A stretch of DNA of 64,000 nt from Microbacterium forte (GCF_031885415.1 NZ_CP116871.1:1116001-1180000); one strand, 5' to 3'. Shown: positions 10,313-19,516, numbered from the stretch's first letter. The notes: generated from the letters alone by a model not told the origin. Numbers and translations are program-made.

Positions 10313-11055
10313 CGACGACCGTGAGCGTGTGCATGGCGACCTACAACGGTGCACGATTCGTCAGGCACCAGCTCGAATCGATCCTCGACGGACTCAACCC
10401 CGGCGACGAGGTGGTGGTGGTCGACGATGCGAGCACGGACGACACCGCAGACGTCGTGGCCGCTGTCGGAGACGATCGCATCCGGTTGATCCGCTCCGAG
10501 ACCAACCGCGGATACGTGAAGGCCTTCGAGGCCGCGATAGCCGAGGCGACCGGCGAGATCATCTTCCTCTCCGACCAGGACGACGAGTGGGTTCCTGGCC
10601 GCCGTGCGCTGCTGGTCGAGGCACTTCGCGACCGGTCGATCGCGGCCGGCGACCTCGTGCTGCTGCCTGACGACGCACCGCTGCGTTCTCCGCTCACCGG
10701 ACGCCCCTGGCACCTCGATGCGCTGCCCTCAGGCGGCTCTCTGGCCAATGAGCTGCGTCTGCTCGCCGGCGATGCGCCCTACTACGGGTGCGCGATGGCG
10801 TTCCGCCGCGAGGCCAGAGACCTCATCCTGCCCTTTCCCGAGTTCCTCGTCGAGTCCCATGATCTGTGGATCGCGACCGTCGGCAACACGGCTCGCGGGC
10901 TCGCCCACGTCCAGAGCCCGGTGCTGCGGCGTCGGTTGCACGACGCCAACGCGTCGGCCCCGAAGCCGCGAGGACTCCGCAAGGCACTGCAGTCGCGGTG
11001 GATGCTCCTCCGCGCATGGCGCGAAGCAGCGCGTCGCGTCCGCTCCGCGCGCTGA
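10309..11055 (+). CDS. Family 2 glycosyltransferase
   Basis: 248 aa; its ATG overlaps the flippase stop (ATGA). It starts directly with a GT-A fold: VSVCMATYNGARFVRHQLES, VVVVDDASTDDT, then FLSDQDDEWVPGRR carrying the DQDD motif. The second half has SHDLWIATVG and basic C-terminal residues. It is a cytoplasmic or peripheral membrane enzyme that probably adds one sugar to the lipid-linked unit exported by the flippase; donor and linkage are not readable from sequence. It is shorter than the other GT2 proteins here and faces a convergent GT2. Confidence 0.82.
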   Translation: MTTTVSVCMATYNGARFVRHQLESILDGLNPGDEVVVVDDASTDDTADVVAAVGDDRIRLIRSETNRGYVKAFEAAIAEATGEIIFLSDQDDEWVPGRRALLVEALRDRSIAAGDLVLLPDDAPLRSPLTGRPWHLDALPSGGSLANELRLLAGDAPYYGCAMAFRREARDLILPFPEFLVESHDLWIATVGNTARGLAHVQSPVLRRRLHDANASAPKPRGLRKALQSRWMLLRAWREAARRVRSAR

Positions 11056-11062
11056 CGCCACC

Positions 11063-11080
11063 GCGCGGTTCCGCTGAGCC
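11063..11080. terminator. Weak hairpin between convergent glycosyltransferase genes
   Basis: A 7-bp stem (GCGGTTC with GAGCCGC, one G-T pair) and a 4-nt loop lie in the 45-bp gap between two convergent genes. There is no T-run, so termination is only suggested by position. Confidence 0.3.
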
Positions 11081-11100
11081 GCCGCTCGGGTTCCCCGGAC

Positions 11101-11991
11101 TCAGCTCAGATCGGCCACGTGCGCCAGCGACGATCGCAGGCCCCGCGCCGTCCCGTGCCTCAGCACGAGGGGCAGTGCGGCGATCCCGTGCAGGCGGGAC
11201 ATGAGGCGCACCCGAGCGGTCCGCGCTGTGCGACTCCACCCTCGCTCAGCGGCCGATCGGCGCGCGATGCGGTAATACCGCCGCTCATCGAGAAAACGGC
11301 TGCCGTCCAGCAGCGTCTTCTGGGATGCGCTCTCGAGATGGCGGCGATATGAGAACGCGAGCGTCGGCGTGTAGGCCAACGTGCCGCCGTCGAAGGCGAT
11401 GTCCATCAGCAATGCCAGGTCTTGGATGACGGGAAGGTCGTCCGTGAAGTCGATACGACGAAGTGTCTCGACTCGAAGCGAGAGCGACGGCCAATAGAGC
11501 CAGTTCCCACGGATCAGCGTGGTGGCCATGTCAGGGCCGCTGAAGACCGTCACGCCCCGTCCCTTCGGAGCCAGGTGGCGCTGCTTGATCCGATCGACGA
11601 GGGGAAGGACGACAGCCCCGTCCTCGTCGATGACCTGAACCGCCGGCTGGATGACGTCGGCGTGCGGCACAGCGCGGGCCGCCGCGCGGACCACCTCCAC
11701 ATAGTTCGGGTGCAGAAGGTCGTCGCACCCGAGGATCGTGACGAAGTCCCCCGACGCGCGCCGAACGGACTCCCGGAAGTTCTCGGTGATCCCGACGTTG
11801 TGCTCGTTCCGGGTGTAGACGATCCGCTCGTCCCGCTCTTCACTGAAGTGAGCTGCGACCGAGTCATCGGGATAGCAGTCGTCGATGATCGTCAACCGCC
11901 AGTCCGGGTCCGTCTGAGCGCGCACGGACTCGACGGTCTCATAGAGCTGATCCGGGTCTCCCCAGAACGGCACGAAGATCTCGTAGGTCAT
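11101..11991 (-). CDS. Family 2 glycosyltransferase
   Basis: 296 aa from the ATG at 11991, which overlaps the stop of the upstream DUF6541 gene by 4 bp. The opening MTYEIFVPFWGDPDQLYETV, the central TIIDDCYPDDSV and FVTILGCDDLLHPNYVEV give the usual GT2 pattern, here with CDD in place of the common DQD. It is the last gene of a minus-strand group (GT4, GlfT-like GT2, DUF6541, this GT2), all with overlapping ends. It probably extends the same glycan; donor and acceptor cannot be told. Confidence 0.82.
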   Translation of the reverse strand: MTYEIFVPFWGDPDQLYETVESVRAQTDPDWRLTIIDDCYPDDSVAAHFSEERDERIVYTRNEHNVGITENFRESVRRASGDFVTILGCDDLLHPNYVEVVRAAARAVPHADVIQPAVQVIDEDGAVVLPLVDRIKQRHLAPKGRGVTVFSGPDMATTLIRGNWLYWPSLSLRVETLRRIDFTDDLPVIQDLALLMDIAFDGGTLAYTPTLAFSYRRHLESASQKTLLDGSRFLDERRYYRIARRSAAERGWSRTARTARVRLMSRLHGIAALPLVLRHGTARGLRSSLAHVADLS

Positions 11992-13928
11992 GACCCGAGC
12001 CCACACGAGACGATCTTGAAGAGCTTCGCGTCGCCGCGCTGCTCGACCAGCTCGACGTAGGGCGAGCTGTCGAGGTCATCGAGTCCCGAGTAGTCTCCGT
12101 CGTTCTCCTGGAAGTCCCCGTCCGCGCTGAAGTCGAGGACGTATCCGACACCGGTGTCCTCGAGCGCGGCGCAGACCTCCGGCGAGTCGCCCTCTGTGCT
12201 GAGCATCGTGTTGATGGCTTCGGCATCGTCAGTGAGGTCCATCAGAAGGTGGGGCATGAGCACCCGGCGTCCGCTCACACCGTAGGCGAACGAGGCTCCC
12301 GTCCACGGGTCTCCTGCGATGACCGCATCCTCCGGCACGAGCTCCGCGAGATCTTCCATGAGGTCGAGTTCGTCCGGGGACAGGATCGGCCCGCCGGGTC
12401 GGAGTTCATAGGTGAACTCGATGTCGGCGGCCGCCTGGCGAATGGCGGCGTTCTGGGTGACTCCGACGAGCGCGATCACGACGATGGCGATCAGGACGAT
12501 GGGCAGGCGCTCGAAGAACCGCCGCACCGGCACGAGCAGTCGCTGCCGGAGAAGCCACGTGACGAGGACGATTCCGCCCAGCGCTGCGAGGGGCAGGACA
12601 CCGATCGCCCAGAAGGCGGCGATACGGGGCGGATTGTTGTACCACGGTGCCGTGAACCAGAAGCGGAGCGTCTCATACGGCGACGCCGAGACGATGATGT
12701 AGAGCACCGCCGAGATGACGGCCATCGCGAGGATCGACCAGCGCGCATAGGTGCCTCGACGGATCACGCTGTACGCGCCGATGATCATCAGGGCGGTGAT
12801 TCCGAGCGAGCTCGGGTAGCCGTACACGCTCGCCGCGACGACCTCGCCTATCGAGTCGGGAACGGTGTTGATGATGGGCCAGTAGATCTGGCTCGCCGGG
12901 GGCCGCACCACCTGCAGGAGGACGACTCCCGCCGCGGCGTATGCGACCAGCAGGCCGATCCCGATCAGTCGCGGTCGACCGGGAGTTCTCATCTGATGCA
13001 GGAGCCTCGCGAGGACGAAGGGCACCGTGAGCGCGACGACGGCCATGAGCGCACCAGGGTGTGCGACTCCCAGGCCGGGCACGACGAGCACCAGCAGAAG
13101 CGCCCAGTCCTGACGACGCGGAACCCGCCCGGGCCTGAGCAGCCACCACGCGACGACGATGGCGGCGGGGGCGACGGCGAGGCCGAGGAACAGCGGGTAC
13201 AGCACGCCGTAGTGCAGGAGCAGGAAGGGGAAGGCCGGGAAGGCGGCAGCCAGAGCTCCCGCGATCACCGTCAGGATCTGATTGCGCCCCAGGAGCTCGC
13301 GCACGAGGAACACGGCGCCGATCGGCCAGACGACCGCCGCGACGACGATGATCATGGCGTTGCTGGCAAGCGGTACGGAGGCTCCGCTCAGCGCGACGAT
13401 GATCGAGACCATCGCATGCCAGCCGGACGGGTAGAAGGGCACGCCCGCCGGCGATGTCATGCTGCCCAGCCACAGAGGCGACGCGTTCCCGGTGTCGAGG
13501 ACGTACTGGACCGCGTTCAGGTGGAAGAAGTTGTCGTAGCGCTGCGAGAAGAACTCGGGGTCGTGCATGCTTCTGACCAGCACGAACGCGATGAGCAGGG
13601 CGGGCACGACGATCGAGACGATCACGGCGACCAGCTGTCTGGCGTTCGAGCTCTGACGGAGCAGGGCCGGCTTTCCGACGTGCTTCGACCAGAAGTATGC
13701 GGCGACCGCAGCGACCGCCGTGAGGATGAGCACGGGCAGGATGCTCCATCGGATCCCCACGAACGGAGCCGCGAGAGCGGCGACCGCGACGAGGGAGACG
13801 CTGAGCGCGGGGGCCAGCGCGAGAAGCCTCATTCCGCGCAGGCGGAGGAGGAAGCCCAGCAGCAGCCCCGGAAGGAAGAGGAGAGCGCCGGTGACGATCA
13901 GCGCGGGCAGGATCGAGACCCAGCTCAC
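11988..13928 (-). CDS. DUF6541 polytopic membrane protein
   Basis: 646 aa from a GTG at 13928 that overlaps the upstream GT2 stop by 4 bp. About 12-14 hydrophobic segments fill residues 1 to about 520 and a soluble domain of about 120 residues follows. This is the architecture of the actinobacterial DUF6541 family found in surface-polysaccharide loci. Topology, with an extracytoplasmic C-terminal domain, resembles GT-C glycosyltransferases that use polyprenyl-phosphate sugars, so it may use the product of the DPM1-like enzyme encoded upstream; this is inference. No catalytic residues could be assigned. Confidence 0.78.
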   Translation of the reverse strand: MSWVSILPALIVTGALLFLPGLLLGFLLRLRGMRLLALAPALSVSLVAVAALAAPFVGIRWSILPVLILTAVAAVAAYFWSKHVGKPALLRQSSNARQLVAVIVSIVVPALLIAFVLVRSMHDPEFFSQRYDNFFHLNAVQYVLDTGNASPLWLGSMTSPAGVPFYPSGWHAMVSIIVALSGASVPLASNAMIIVVAAVVWPIGAVFLVRELLGRNQILTVIAGALAAAFPAFPFLLLHYGVLYPLFLGLAVAPAAIVVAWWLLRPGRVPRRQDWALLLVLVVPGLGVAHPGALMAVVALTVPFVLARLLHQMRTPGRPRLIGIGLLVAYAAAGVVLLQVVRPPASQIYWPIINTVPDSIGEVVAASVYGYPSSLGITALMIIGAYSVIRRGTYARWSILAMAVISAVLYIIVSASPYETLRFWFTAPWYNNPPRIAAFWAIGVLPLAALGGIVLVTWLLRQRLLVPVRRFFERLPIVLIAIVVIALVGVTQNAAIRQAAADIEFTYELRPGGPILSPDELDLMEDLAELVPEDAVIAGDPWTGASFAYGVSGRRVLMPHLLMDLTDDAEAINTMLSTEGDSPEVCAALEDTGVGYVLDFSADGDFQENDGDYSGLDDLDSSPYVELVEQRGDAKLFKIVSCGLGS

Positions 13929-14824
13929 GCCGCCTCCGCCTCTGGATACTTGATCTTCGGGTTGAAGGTGATGCCCTTCACCCACTTGCCGAGCAGCTTG
14001 GCGCGCAGATCCAGCGGAACGCGGCCGCGGTGAAGGCTCACGAAGAGTCGCGCACCGAACTCCATGAAGTAGAGGAACCCGCGGTGGTGCAGCTGCCAGG
14101 AAGCCTCGTTGCGCACACCGTACGAGAACTTCCACAGGCTCTTGCGATCGACCATGGCGAAGTTCACGCCTCGGTTGTCACCCATGTCATGGACGACGAC
14201 GCTGTCGAGCACCTGCACACCGGGGCAACGCGCGGTGAGGCGAAGCGTGTACTCGCGGTCGTCGAACCAGATGAAGTACTCCGAATAGGGAAGCCCGTAC
14301 TCCGCGATGGCCCACCGCGGGATCAGCACCGAGACGAACGAGCACGCGGTCACCATGACGTTCTTCTGCCCCTTGACGAGCAGGCGTCCCCAGTCCCACG
14401 TCGTCACCGGGTTGTTCATCTCGCAGATGCTGCCGTCGGTGAACTCGACCACCGAGCACGCGAAGGGCACGTCGCCGCCGAGCTCCTGGACCGCCCCGTC
14501 GAAACCGGCGATGAGGCTCGCGAGGGCTTCCGGCTTCGGATAGCAGTCGTCGTCCATGATCCAGACATGATCCGCACCGGACGCGTATCCGCGCAGCATT
14601 CCCTCCGAGAACCCGCCCGCTCCCCCGGAGTTGGTCGACATGGTCACGACTTCGAGGGGCACCGCTGTCTCGAGCGCGGCAAGGTACTCCGCCGTGCCGT
14701 CGGTCGAGGCGTTGTCGATCACGAACAGCGTCTCGACGGGGTGCGTCTGCGCCTCTATCGATGCGATCACGGTCTTCAGCTTCTCGAGCCGATTGAACGT
14801 GACGACCACTCCAGCGACACTCAC
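13925..14824 (-). CDS. Family 2 glycosyltransferase, GlfT-like (galactofuranosyltransferase type)
   Basis: 299 aa from a GTG at 14824 overlapping the upstream GT4 stop by 4 bp. Motifs: VAGVVVTFNRLEKLKTVI, FVIDNASTDGT, STNSGGAGGFSEGM, WIMDDDCYPKPEAL (DDD motif) and WFDDREYTLR (W-x-D-D-x-E). This combination is characteristic of the GlfT1/GlfT2 branch of GT2, which transfers galactofuranose from UDP-Galf to actinobacterial wall glycans. No UDP-galactopyranose mutase gene is visible in the window, so the donor is uncertain and could be another sugar. Sits in the middle of the four-gene minus-strand operon. Confidence 0.8.
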   Translation of the reverse strand: MSVAGVVVTFNRLEKLKTVIASIEAQTHPVETLFVIDNASTDGTAEYLAALETAVPLEVVTMSTNSGGAGGFSEGMLRGYASGADHVWIMDDDCYPKPEALASLIAGFDGAVQELGGDVPFACSVVEFTDGSICEMNNPVTTWDWGRLLVKGQKNVMVTACSFVSVLIPRWAIAEYGLPYSEYFIWFDDREYTLRLTARCPGVQVLDSVVVHDMGDNRGVNFAMVDRKSLWKFSYGVRNEASWQLHHRGFLYFMEFGARLFVSLHRGRVPLDLRAKLLGKWVKGITFNPKIKYPEAEAA

Positions 14825-16539
14825 CACGAGCCCACCTCTTCCTTGAACCATGAACTCGCGGACTGCTGAGACAGCAGCTTCTTCTCAGCCTTGCGCTCCT
14901 TGCGCCACAGCGCTTCCCTCGCCTCTTCGTCGTCGACGAGCGGGGCCACAGCCTCGGCGAGCCGACGAGCGGCCAGACGAGCGTGACGCGGAACCAGCGC
15001 GGACGCCGGGATGATGTCGCTCTGGGCGCCGACATCGGTCGAGATCACCGGCACGCCGTGCGCGATCGCCTCGAGGGTCGTGAGTGTGAGGCCCTCGTTG
15101 TGAGACGACACGACGAGAACGTGCGCCTCGTCGAGAGTCTCCGCGACCGGAGTGTCCGAGGTTCGCCGAACGATGTCGGCGGTCAGGCCCTCAGCCTCGA
15201 TGATGTCATCCACCCAGCTGGACAACTCGCCGCCACCGTGGAGGATGAAACGCAGCGAGTAGCCCTGACGCTTCAGCCTTCGCGCCATCGTGATGAAGAC
15301 CTCCGGCGCCTTCTGCCGTGCCATCCGGCCGATGAACGCGACGGTGAACTGCTCCCCCGCGCCCCGCGGGCGGAACACGGCATCCTTCGGCTTCACGGTG
15401 AGTCCGCCGAGCGGTGCCATGACCACGCGATCGGCGGGGATCCGCTGCACGTCCGTCATCCAGCGCGCGAGGCTCGGAGAGATCACGTGGTGCGTGGTGA
15501 TCGACTTCGATGCGATCGCACTGCTCAGTGGATAGCCGCCGCCCGTGTACTCGACGATGTGCGTGCTGTCGATGATCGGGATGCCGGGACGCGAGGCCGC
15601 GATCCACGCCACCCGGTCGTACAGCCACTGATTGTGATGGATGACGACACCGCGCACGTCGAAGGTGCGCAGCAGCGATCGGAGAAGTGGTTCGACGCCG
15701 GCCGTCTGCGACTGGACGGTGGGCTCCGAGAAGGGGATGAGCAGCGCCCCGTCGAGCTCGGGACGAGTGACCCACGGCTGGTGGGAGTCCCGATTCGTCA
15801 GCACGATCGGGAGCAGACCCGCCTCGCGCACGAGACGCACGGTCTCGAATGCCCAGAGCTCGGCGCCGCCGAGCTCGAACCAGTGGAGGCCGATGATCAC
15901 GGCCTTCTGCGCCCCTTCGGGGGCGGGGCCGGCCGGCACGATCACCTCGTCCTCGTGCGCACCCCCACGGCGGAACTCCGCCTCATAGTCGCGAGGCTCG
16001 ATCGCGGTCGTGAGCTTGCGTCGGAATCTGAGCAGCGAGAGATCGCGCGCATCGTCATAGAGGAGCGGAGCGCGCGACTTGACACTCCGTGCGATCCCGC
16101 CGACGAGGCCAGGGCGCTGCGGGCGGTACGGATCGGAGTCGAGAACGCCGTCGGACGACACGTGCAGATGCCTGGCGGGCGACGCCACGAGTCGGGCTGA
16201 GGCAGCCTCCGTGAGTTCGGGCTCACGCTCTTCGACGGAGACGGAGCTGACGATGTCGAAGCTCTCGATCCGGTGACGGTTGTTCCGAGAGAGTCCGTCG
16301 AACGTGCTGTCGTCGGTCAGTCGAGGCGTCGTCTCCACCGAGCCGTCGTAGAGATGGATCCGAAGCGTCCGCTGAGGCGCCATCAGCGCGTGGAAGTTCA
16401 GCGCACCGACGAGAAGGCGACGTTCGCGCTCCGACAGATTCGCACCCGTCTGCGGGTCCTCGAATCGGAAGAGTGCAGGCTGATCGAGAGCTTGAAGAGG
16501 TGTCACGGATACAGTTTGCTTTCGGATCGACGGACGCAC
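14821..16539 (-). CDS. Family 4 glycosyltransferase with N-terminal extension
   Basis: 572 aa from a GTG at 16539, which has GGAGG correctly spaced upstream. The last about 360 residues form a GT-B fold: HWFELGGAELWAFETVRL opens the first Rossmann domain, VAFIGRMARQKAPEVFI and SSHNEGLTLTTLEAIAHGVP (the GT4 E-x7-E donor-binding motif) the second. The first about 200 residues are an extension with basic, proline-containing stretches not recognised as a known domain. It is the first gene of the minus-strand group and divergent from the ABC exporter, from which about 165 bp separate it. It probably adds a sugar to the exported polymer. Confidence 0.83.
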   Translation of the reverse strand: MRPSIRKQTVSVTPLQALDQPALFRFEDPQTGANLSERERRLLVGALNFHALMAPQRTLRIHLYDGSVETTPRLTDDSTFDGLSRNNRHRIESFDIVSSVSVEEREPELTEAASARLVASPARHLHVSSDGVLDSDPYRPQRPGLVGGIARSVKSRAPLLYDDARDLSLLRFRRKLTTAIEPRDYEAEFRRGGAHEDEVIVPAGPAPEGAQKAVIIGLHWFELGGAELWAFETVRLVREAGLLPIVLTNRDSHQPWVTRPELDGALLIPFSEPTVQSQTAGVEPLLRSLLRTFDVRGVVIHHNQWLYDRVAWIAASRPGIPIIDSTHIVEYTGGGYPLSSAIASKSITTHHVISPSLARWMTDVQRIPADRVVMAPLGGLTVKPKDAVFRPRGAGEQFTVAFIGRMARQKAPEVFITMARRLKRQGYSLRFILHGGGELSSWVDDIIEAEGLTADIVRRTSDTPVAETLDEAHVLVVSSHNEGLTLTTLEAIAHGVPVISTDVGAQSDIIPASALVPRHARLAARRLAEAVAPLVDDEEAREALWRKERKAEKKLLSQQSASSWFKEEVGSW

Positions 16540-16703
16540 GAGACCTCCGCGATCCTACCAGCGACCGCCCCTGCGACCCTGGGTTGAGCCTGTGCTGTGC
16601 GTTCGCGGCTTCCCCATCGATCTGCCAGGGACGATGCGTCAGGGATCGTATGATTGCTCTCGGTGCGCCCGAGACCGTCGGCGCCTCGGAAGGTGGAATC
16701 GCG

Positions 16704-17570
16704 GTGCAACAGGCTCGCACAGCCGACGACCAGAGAATGACGACTCCTGGCGCGAATCGAGGGCTCCTCGAGGTCTTCCGGCAAAGGCATCTGCTCTCGC
16801 TCATCGTGCGCAAGGAGGTGCAGATCCGCTATCGGGGATCCATCTTCGGGTGGCTCTGGTCGTACGTGAAGCCCCTCGTGCAGTTCGTCGTCTTCTTCGT
16901 CGCGATCGGTGTCTTCCTCGGTCTGAACGACCGGGTCGACTTCTTCCCGATCTACCTGCTCTCGGGCATCACGGTCGTGACATTCTTCAACGAGGCGTTC
17001 TCCAACGGCACCCGCTCGCTGGTCGACAATGCGGCGCTCATCAAGAAGATCTATCTCCCCCGCGAGATGTTCCCCATCGCGAGCATGATGATCGCCGCCG
17101 TGAACACGGTGCCGCAGATCATCGTCGTGATCGCGATCTCGCTGTTCTTCGGCTGGGCCCCCTCGTTCGCCTCCCTGGGCGCGATCCTGCTGGCTCTCGT
17201 GATCATCGCCGTTCTGGCCAGCGGCCTCGGCCTCTTCTTCGGCTCCATCAACGTGACCTTCCGCGACGCGCAGAGCTTCGTCGAGATCATCGTGATGGTC
17301 GCGATCTGGGCCTCTCCGGTGATGTACGAGTGGACCCAGGTCGCCAGAGTCGTGCCCGAGTGGCTCTTCGTCCTCTATCGGCTGAACCCGATCACCGCCG
17401 CCGTCGAGCTGTTCCACTATGGAGTCTGGTTCCCACTCGGACCCGATGCCTCCCCGATCCCCGACATCTGGCTGTACGGGCTCATCGCACTCGTGACGTC
17501 ACTCATCGCGCTGGTCATCGGCCAGCTCGTCTTCCGCCGACTGGAGGGCCGCTTTGCCCAAGATCTCTGA
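16704..17570 (+). CDS. ABC transporter permease for surface polysaccharide (Wzm/TagG type)
   Basis: 288 aa from a GTG at 16704 preceded by AGGTGG at a 7-nt distance. The N-terminal cytoplasmic segment ends in VRKEVQIRYRGSIFGWLWSYV, the ABC2-type polysaccharide permease signature, and six hydrophobic segments follow. With the ATP-binding gene overlapping its end, it forms the membrane half of an exporter that moves lipid-linked polysaccharide or teichoic-acid-like polymer across the membrane. It is divergent from the GT4 gene upstream. Confidence 0.9.
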   Translation: MQQARTADDQRMTTPGANRGLLEVFRQRHLLSLIVRKEVQIRYRGSIFGWLWSYVKPLVQFVVFFVAIGVFLGLNDRVDFFPIYLLSGITVVTFFNEAFSNGTRSLVDNAALIKKIYLPREMFPIASMMIAAVNTVPQIIVVIAISLFFGWAPSFASLGAILLALVIIAVLASGLGLFFGSINVTFRDAQSFVEIIVMVAIWASPVMYEWTQVARVVPEWLFVLYRLNPITAAVELFHYGVWFPLGPDASPIPDIWLYGLIALVTSLIALVIGQLVFRRLEGRFAQDL

Positions 17571-18297
17571 TGCGCAGCCTCTCCCGCGGATCATCATCGA
17601 CGACGTCCACAAGACCTTCAAGCTCCGGCACACGCATTCGATCAAGGAGACGGCTCTCGCCGCGATCCGCCGCAAGCCGCTGACGACGGACTTCCACGCG
17701 CTCGACGGCGTCTCGTTCGATATCCAGCAGGGCGAATCCGTCGCTCTTCTCGGGTTCAACGGATCCGGCAAGTCGACGATGCTCAAGCTGATCTCGGGGG
17801 TGCTCGAACCGGATGAGGGCACCGTGCTCACTCGCGGCCGCGTCGCCGGCCTCATCGAGGTCGGCGCAGGGTTCCACCCCGACCTGTCCGGACGCGAGAA
17901 CATCTTCCTCAACGCCGCGATCCTGGGCATGACCAAGAAGGAGACCGAGGCGCGGTACGACGAGATCGTCGCGTTCAGCGAGATTGAGCAGTTCATCGAC
18001 ACCGAGGTGAAGCACTATTCGTCCGGCATGTTCCTCAGACTGGCGTTCTCCGTGGCGATCCACACCGAGATGGACGTCCTGCTGATCGACGAGATCCTTT
18101 CCGTGGGCGACGAGCCGTTCCAGAAGAAGTGCCTCGCCCGCGTGCGCGAGCTGCACGCCCAGGGCAAGACGCTCGTCGTCGTCAGCCACGATCTCAACAT
18201 GGTCTCGAACCTCTGCGATCGCGGCATCCTGCTTCAGAAGGGCAAGGTGCGCTTCGACGGCCCCAGCGCGGAGGCCGTAGCGGTCATGCGCTCCTGA
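17554..18297 (+). CDS. ABC transporter ATP-binding protein for polysaccharide export (Wzt/TagH type)
   Basis: 247 aa from a TTG at 17554, inside the permease gene (17-bp overlap), with GGAGGG upstream at 17543-17548. Walker A is LLGFNGSGKSTMLKL, the signature motif YSSGMFLRLAFSVAI replaces the usual LSGGQ as normal for this subfamily, and Walker B is VLLIDEILSVGDEPF. It powers the neighbouring Wzm-type permease. It lacks the C-terminal carbohydrate-binding domain present in some O-antigen Wzt proteins, so substrate selection may resemble TagH-type exporters. The C-terminus ends soon after the H-loop (VVVSHDLNMV). Confidence 0.93.
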   Translation: MPKISDAQPLPRIIIDDVHKTFKLRHTHSIKETALAAIRRKPLTTDFHALDGVSFDIQQGESVALLGFNGSGKSTMLKLISGVLEPDEGTVLTRGRVAGLIEVGAGFHPDLSGRENIFLNAAILGMTKKETEARYDEIVAFSEIEQFIDTEVKHYSSGMFLRLAFSVAIHTEMDVLLIDEILSVGDEPFQKKCLARVRELHAQGKTLVVVSHDLNMVSNLCDRGILLQKGKVRFDGPSAEAVAVMRS

Positions 18298-18310
18298 GCG
18301 GGCCCCGACG

Positions 18311-18331
18311 CCCGAGGCCGAAGGTCTCGGG
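18311..18331. terminator. Hairpin between convergent Wzt-like and GT4 genes
   Basis: CCCGAGGCC and GGTCTCGGG form a 9-bp stem (one G-T pair) with a 3-nt GAA loop. It lies in the 36-bp gap between two stop codons and is probably a bidirectional terminator. There is no clear T-run. Confidence 0.5.
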
Positions 18332-18333
18332 GC

Positions 18334-19407
18334 TCACAGGTCTGCGTGCAGTCCCCACACGCGTTCGGCCGCGCCGAGCCACGAGAAAGAGCGAGACCGG
18401 TCGGCGCCGAGCACGCTCAGGCGGCGCGAGCCGTCACCGACCGCGTCAGCCACGGCCTCGGCGATCTCCGTCGGCTCGGCGATCACTCCCCCGTCGGCGA
18501 TCACGTCATGGTGCACTCCGCTCTCGACGGCGACCACGGGCACACCGAGGGTCATCGCCTCGACAGCACGCCAGGGCCACGCGGCGCGAGGACTCGTCGC
18601 CACCAGCGCGGACGCGCCTGCGAGGACGGCTGCCCGATCTTCGACCGACAGCGACCCGCGGATGTGCGCTTTCGATTCGGACAGTCCTGCGGCCGCTGCG
18701 ACCTCGGCCAGCCTCGGCTCGGAGCCTTCTGGCGCGTCGAGCACGACGGCTTCCTTGCCTGCTGCGATCGCCGCCCGGAAACCGTGCTCGAGCGAATCGG
18801 CGGAGCCAGTGAGCACCAGATAGCCCGCGGGCAGAGAAAGGGAGGCTCTTCGCGCGGTCGCGTCGAACGGGACCACGAGGCCGCACGGGGCAGCACCGGG
18901 GATGACGCGGATCCGTCCGCTCAGCTTCGCTATCTCCGCCAGGCGCGCGCCGACGGCGTGCGAGGGCACGACGACGGCATCCGCGTGCTTGACGGCTCGC
19001 TTCAGCATCGCCCGCTGCCAGGCGACGGCGGTCTTCGAGAGAGAGTCCGGCTCTTCCCACGCCTGCAGATCCCACAGCGTCACGGTCGTCTGGTCGTGGT
19101 CGTGCAGGCGATCGTGCCGCACCAGCGGGGCCATCAGCGTCGGCGAATGGATGAGACCTCCGCCGACACCCCGCACGATCCCCAGCTGCCACGACGCCGC
19201 GAGCTCGCGGCGCGCGAGCGACAGTCTGCGCACATCCGCGAGACCGGGGATCGGCACCTCGACGCCGGAGGGGACGATCGCCTCGACATCGCACCCGGAG
19301 GGGGCTGTCGAGATCAGCGCCGCGGTGAGGTCGGATGCCGCCGATGCGTGATCCGCGTGCACGACATGCGTCAGCTGATCCAGAACCACACGCAGCCGAG
19401 CACCCAT
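18334..19407 (-). CDS. Family 4 glycosyltransferase
   Basis: 357 aa from the ATG at 19407. GT-B fold: RVVLDQLTHVVHADHASAAS at the N-terminus, a hinge VVVPSHAVGARLAEI, and the donor-side GASALVATSPRAAWPWRAVE followed by AMTLGVPVVAVESG, the GT4 binding region. The start is supported by a TACTGT box 6 nt upstream (probable leaderless transcript). It faces the ABC exporter genes tail to tail. Donor and acceptor are unknown; context suggests a sugar added to the exported glycan. Confidence 0.82.
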   Translation of the reverse strand: MGARLRVVLDQLTHVVHADHASAASDLTAALISTAPSGCDVEAIVPSGVEVPIPGLADVRRLSLARRELAASWQLGIVRGVGGGLIHSPTLMAPLVRHDRLHDHDQTTVTLWDLQAWEEPDSLSKTAVAWQRAMLKRAVKHADAVVVPSHAVGARLAEIAKLSGRIRVIPGAAPCGLVVPFDATARRASLSLPAGYLVLTGSADSLEHGFRAAIAAGKEAVVLDAPEGSEPRLAEVAAAAGLSESKAHIRGSLSVEDRAAVLAGASALVATSPRAAWPWRAVEAMTLGVPVVAVESGVHHDVIADGGVIAEPTEIAEAVADAVGDGSRRLSVLGADRSRSFSWLGAAERVWGLHADL

Positions 19408-19413
19408 GCGACA

Positions 19414-19419
19414 ACAGTA
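19414..19419 (-). promoter_or_regulatory. -10 box TACTGT for the GT4 gene, probable leaderless start
   Basis: TACTGT ends 6 nt before the ATG at 19407, placing transcription start at or next to the start codon. No ribosome binding site is present. Confidence 0.5.
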
Positions 19420-19516
19420 ATCGCCCGACCACCCTGAACCTGGGAGCGTGACCGCGAGCGACGAGGATCGGACAGCTCCGCACCCCCGATATGTCGCTTC
19501 GTGCTTGAATGCAGGG

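Noticed and set aside
12249..14033. 594-codon open frame opposite the DUF6541 gene
   Set aside because: Rich in Arg, Asp, Glu, Gly and His with no membrane or domain pattern; it is the antisense shadow of a GC-rich membrane gene with clear overlaps at both ends.
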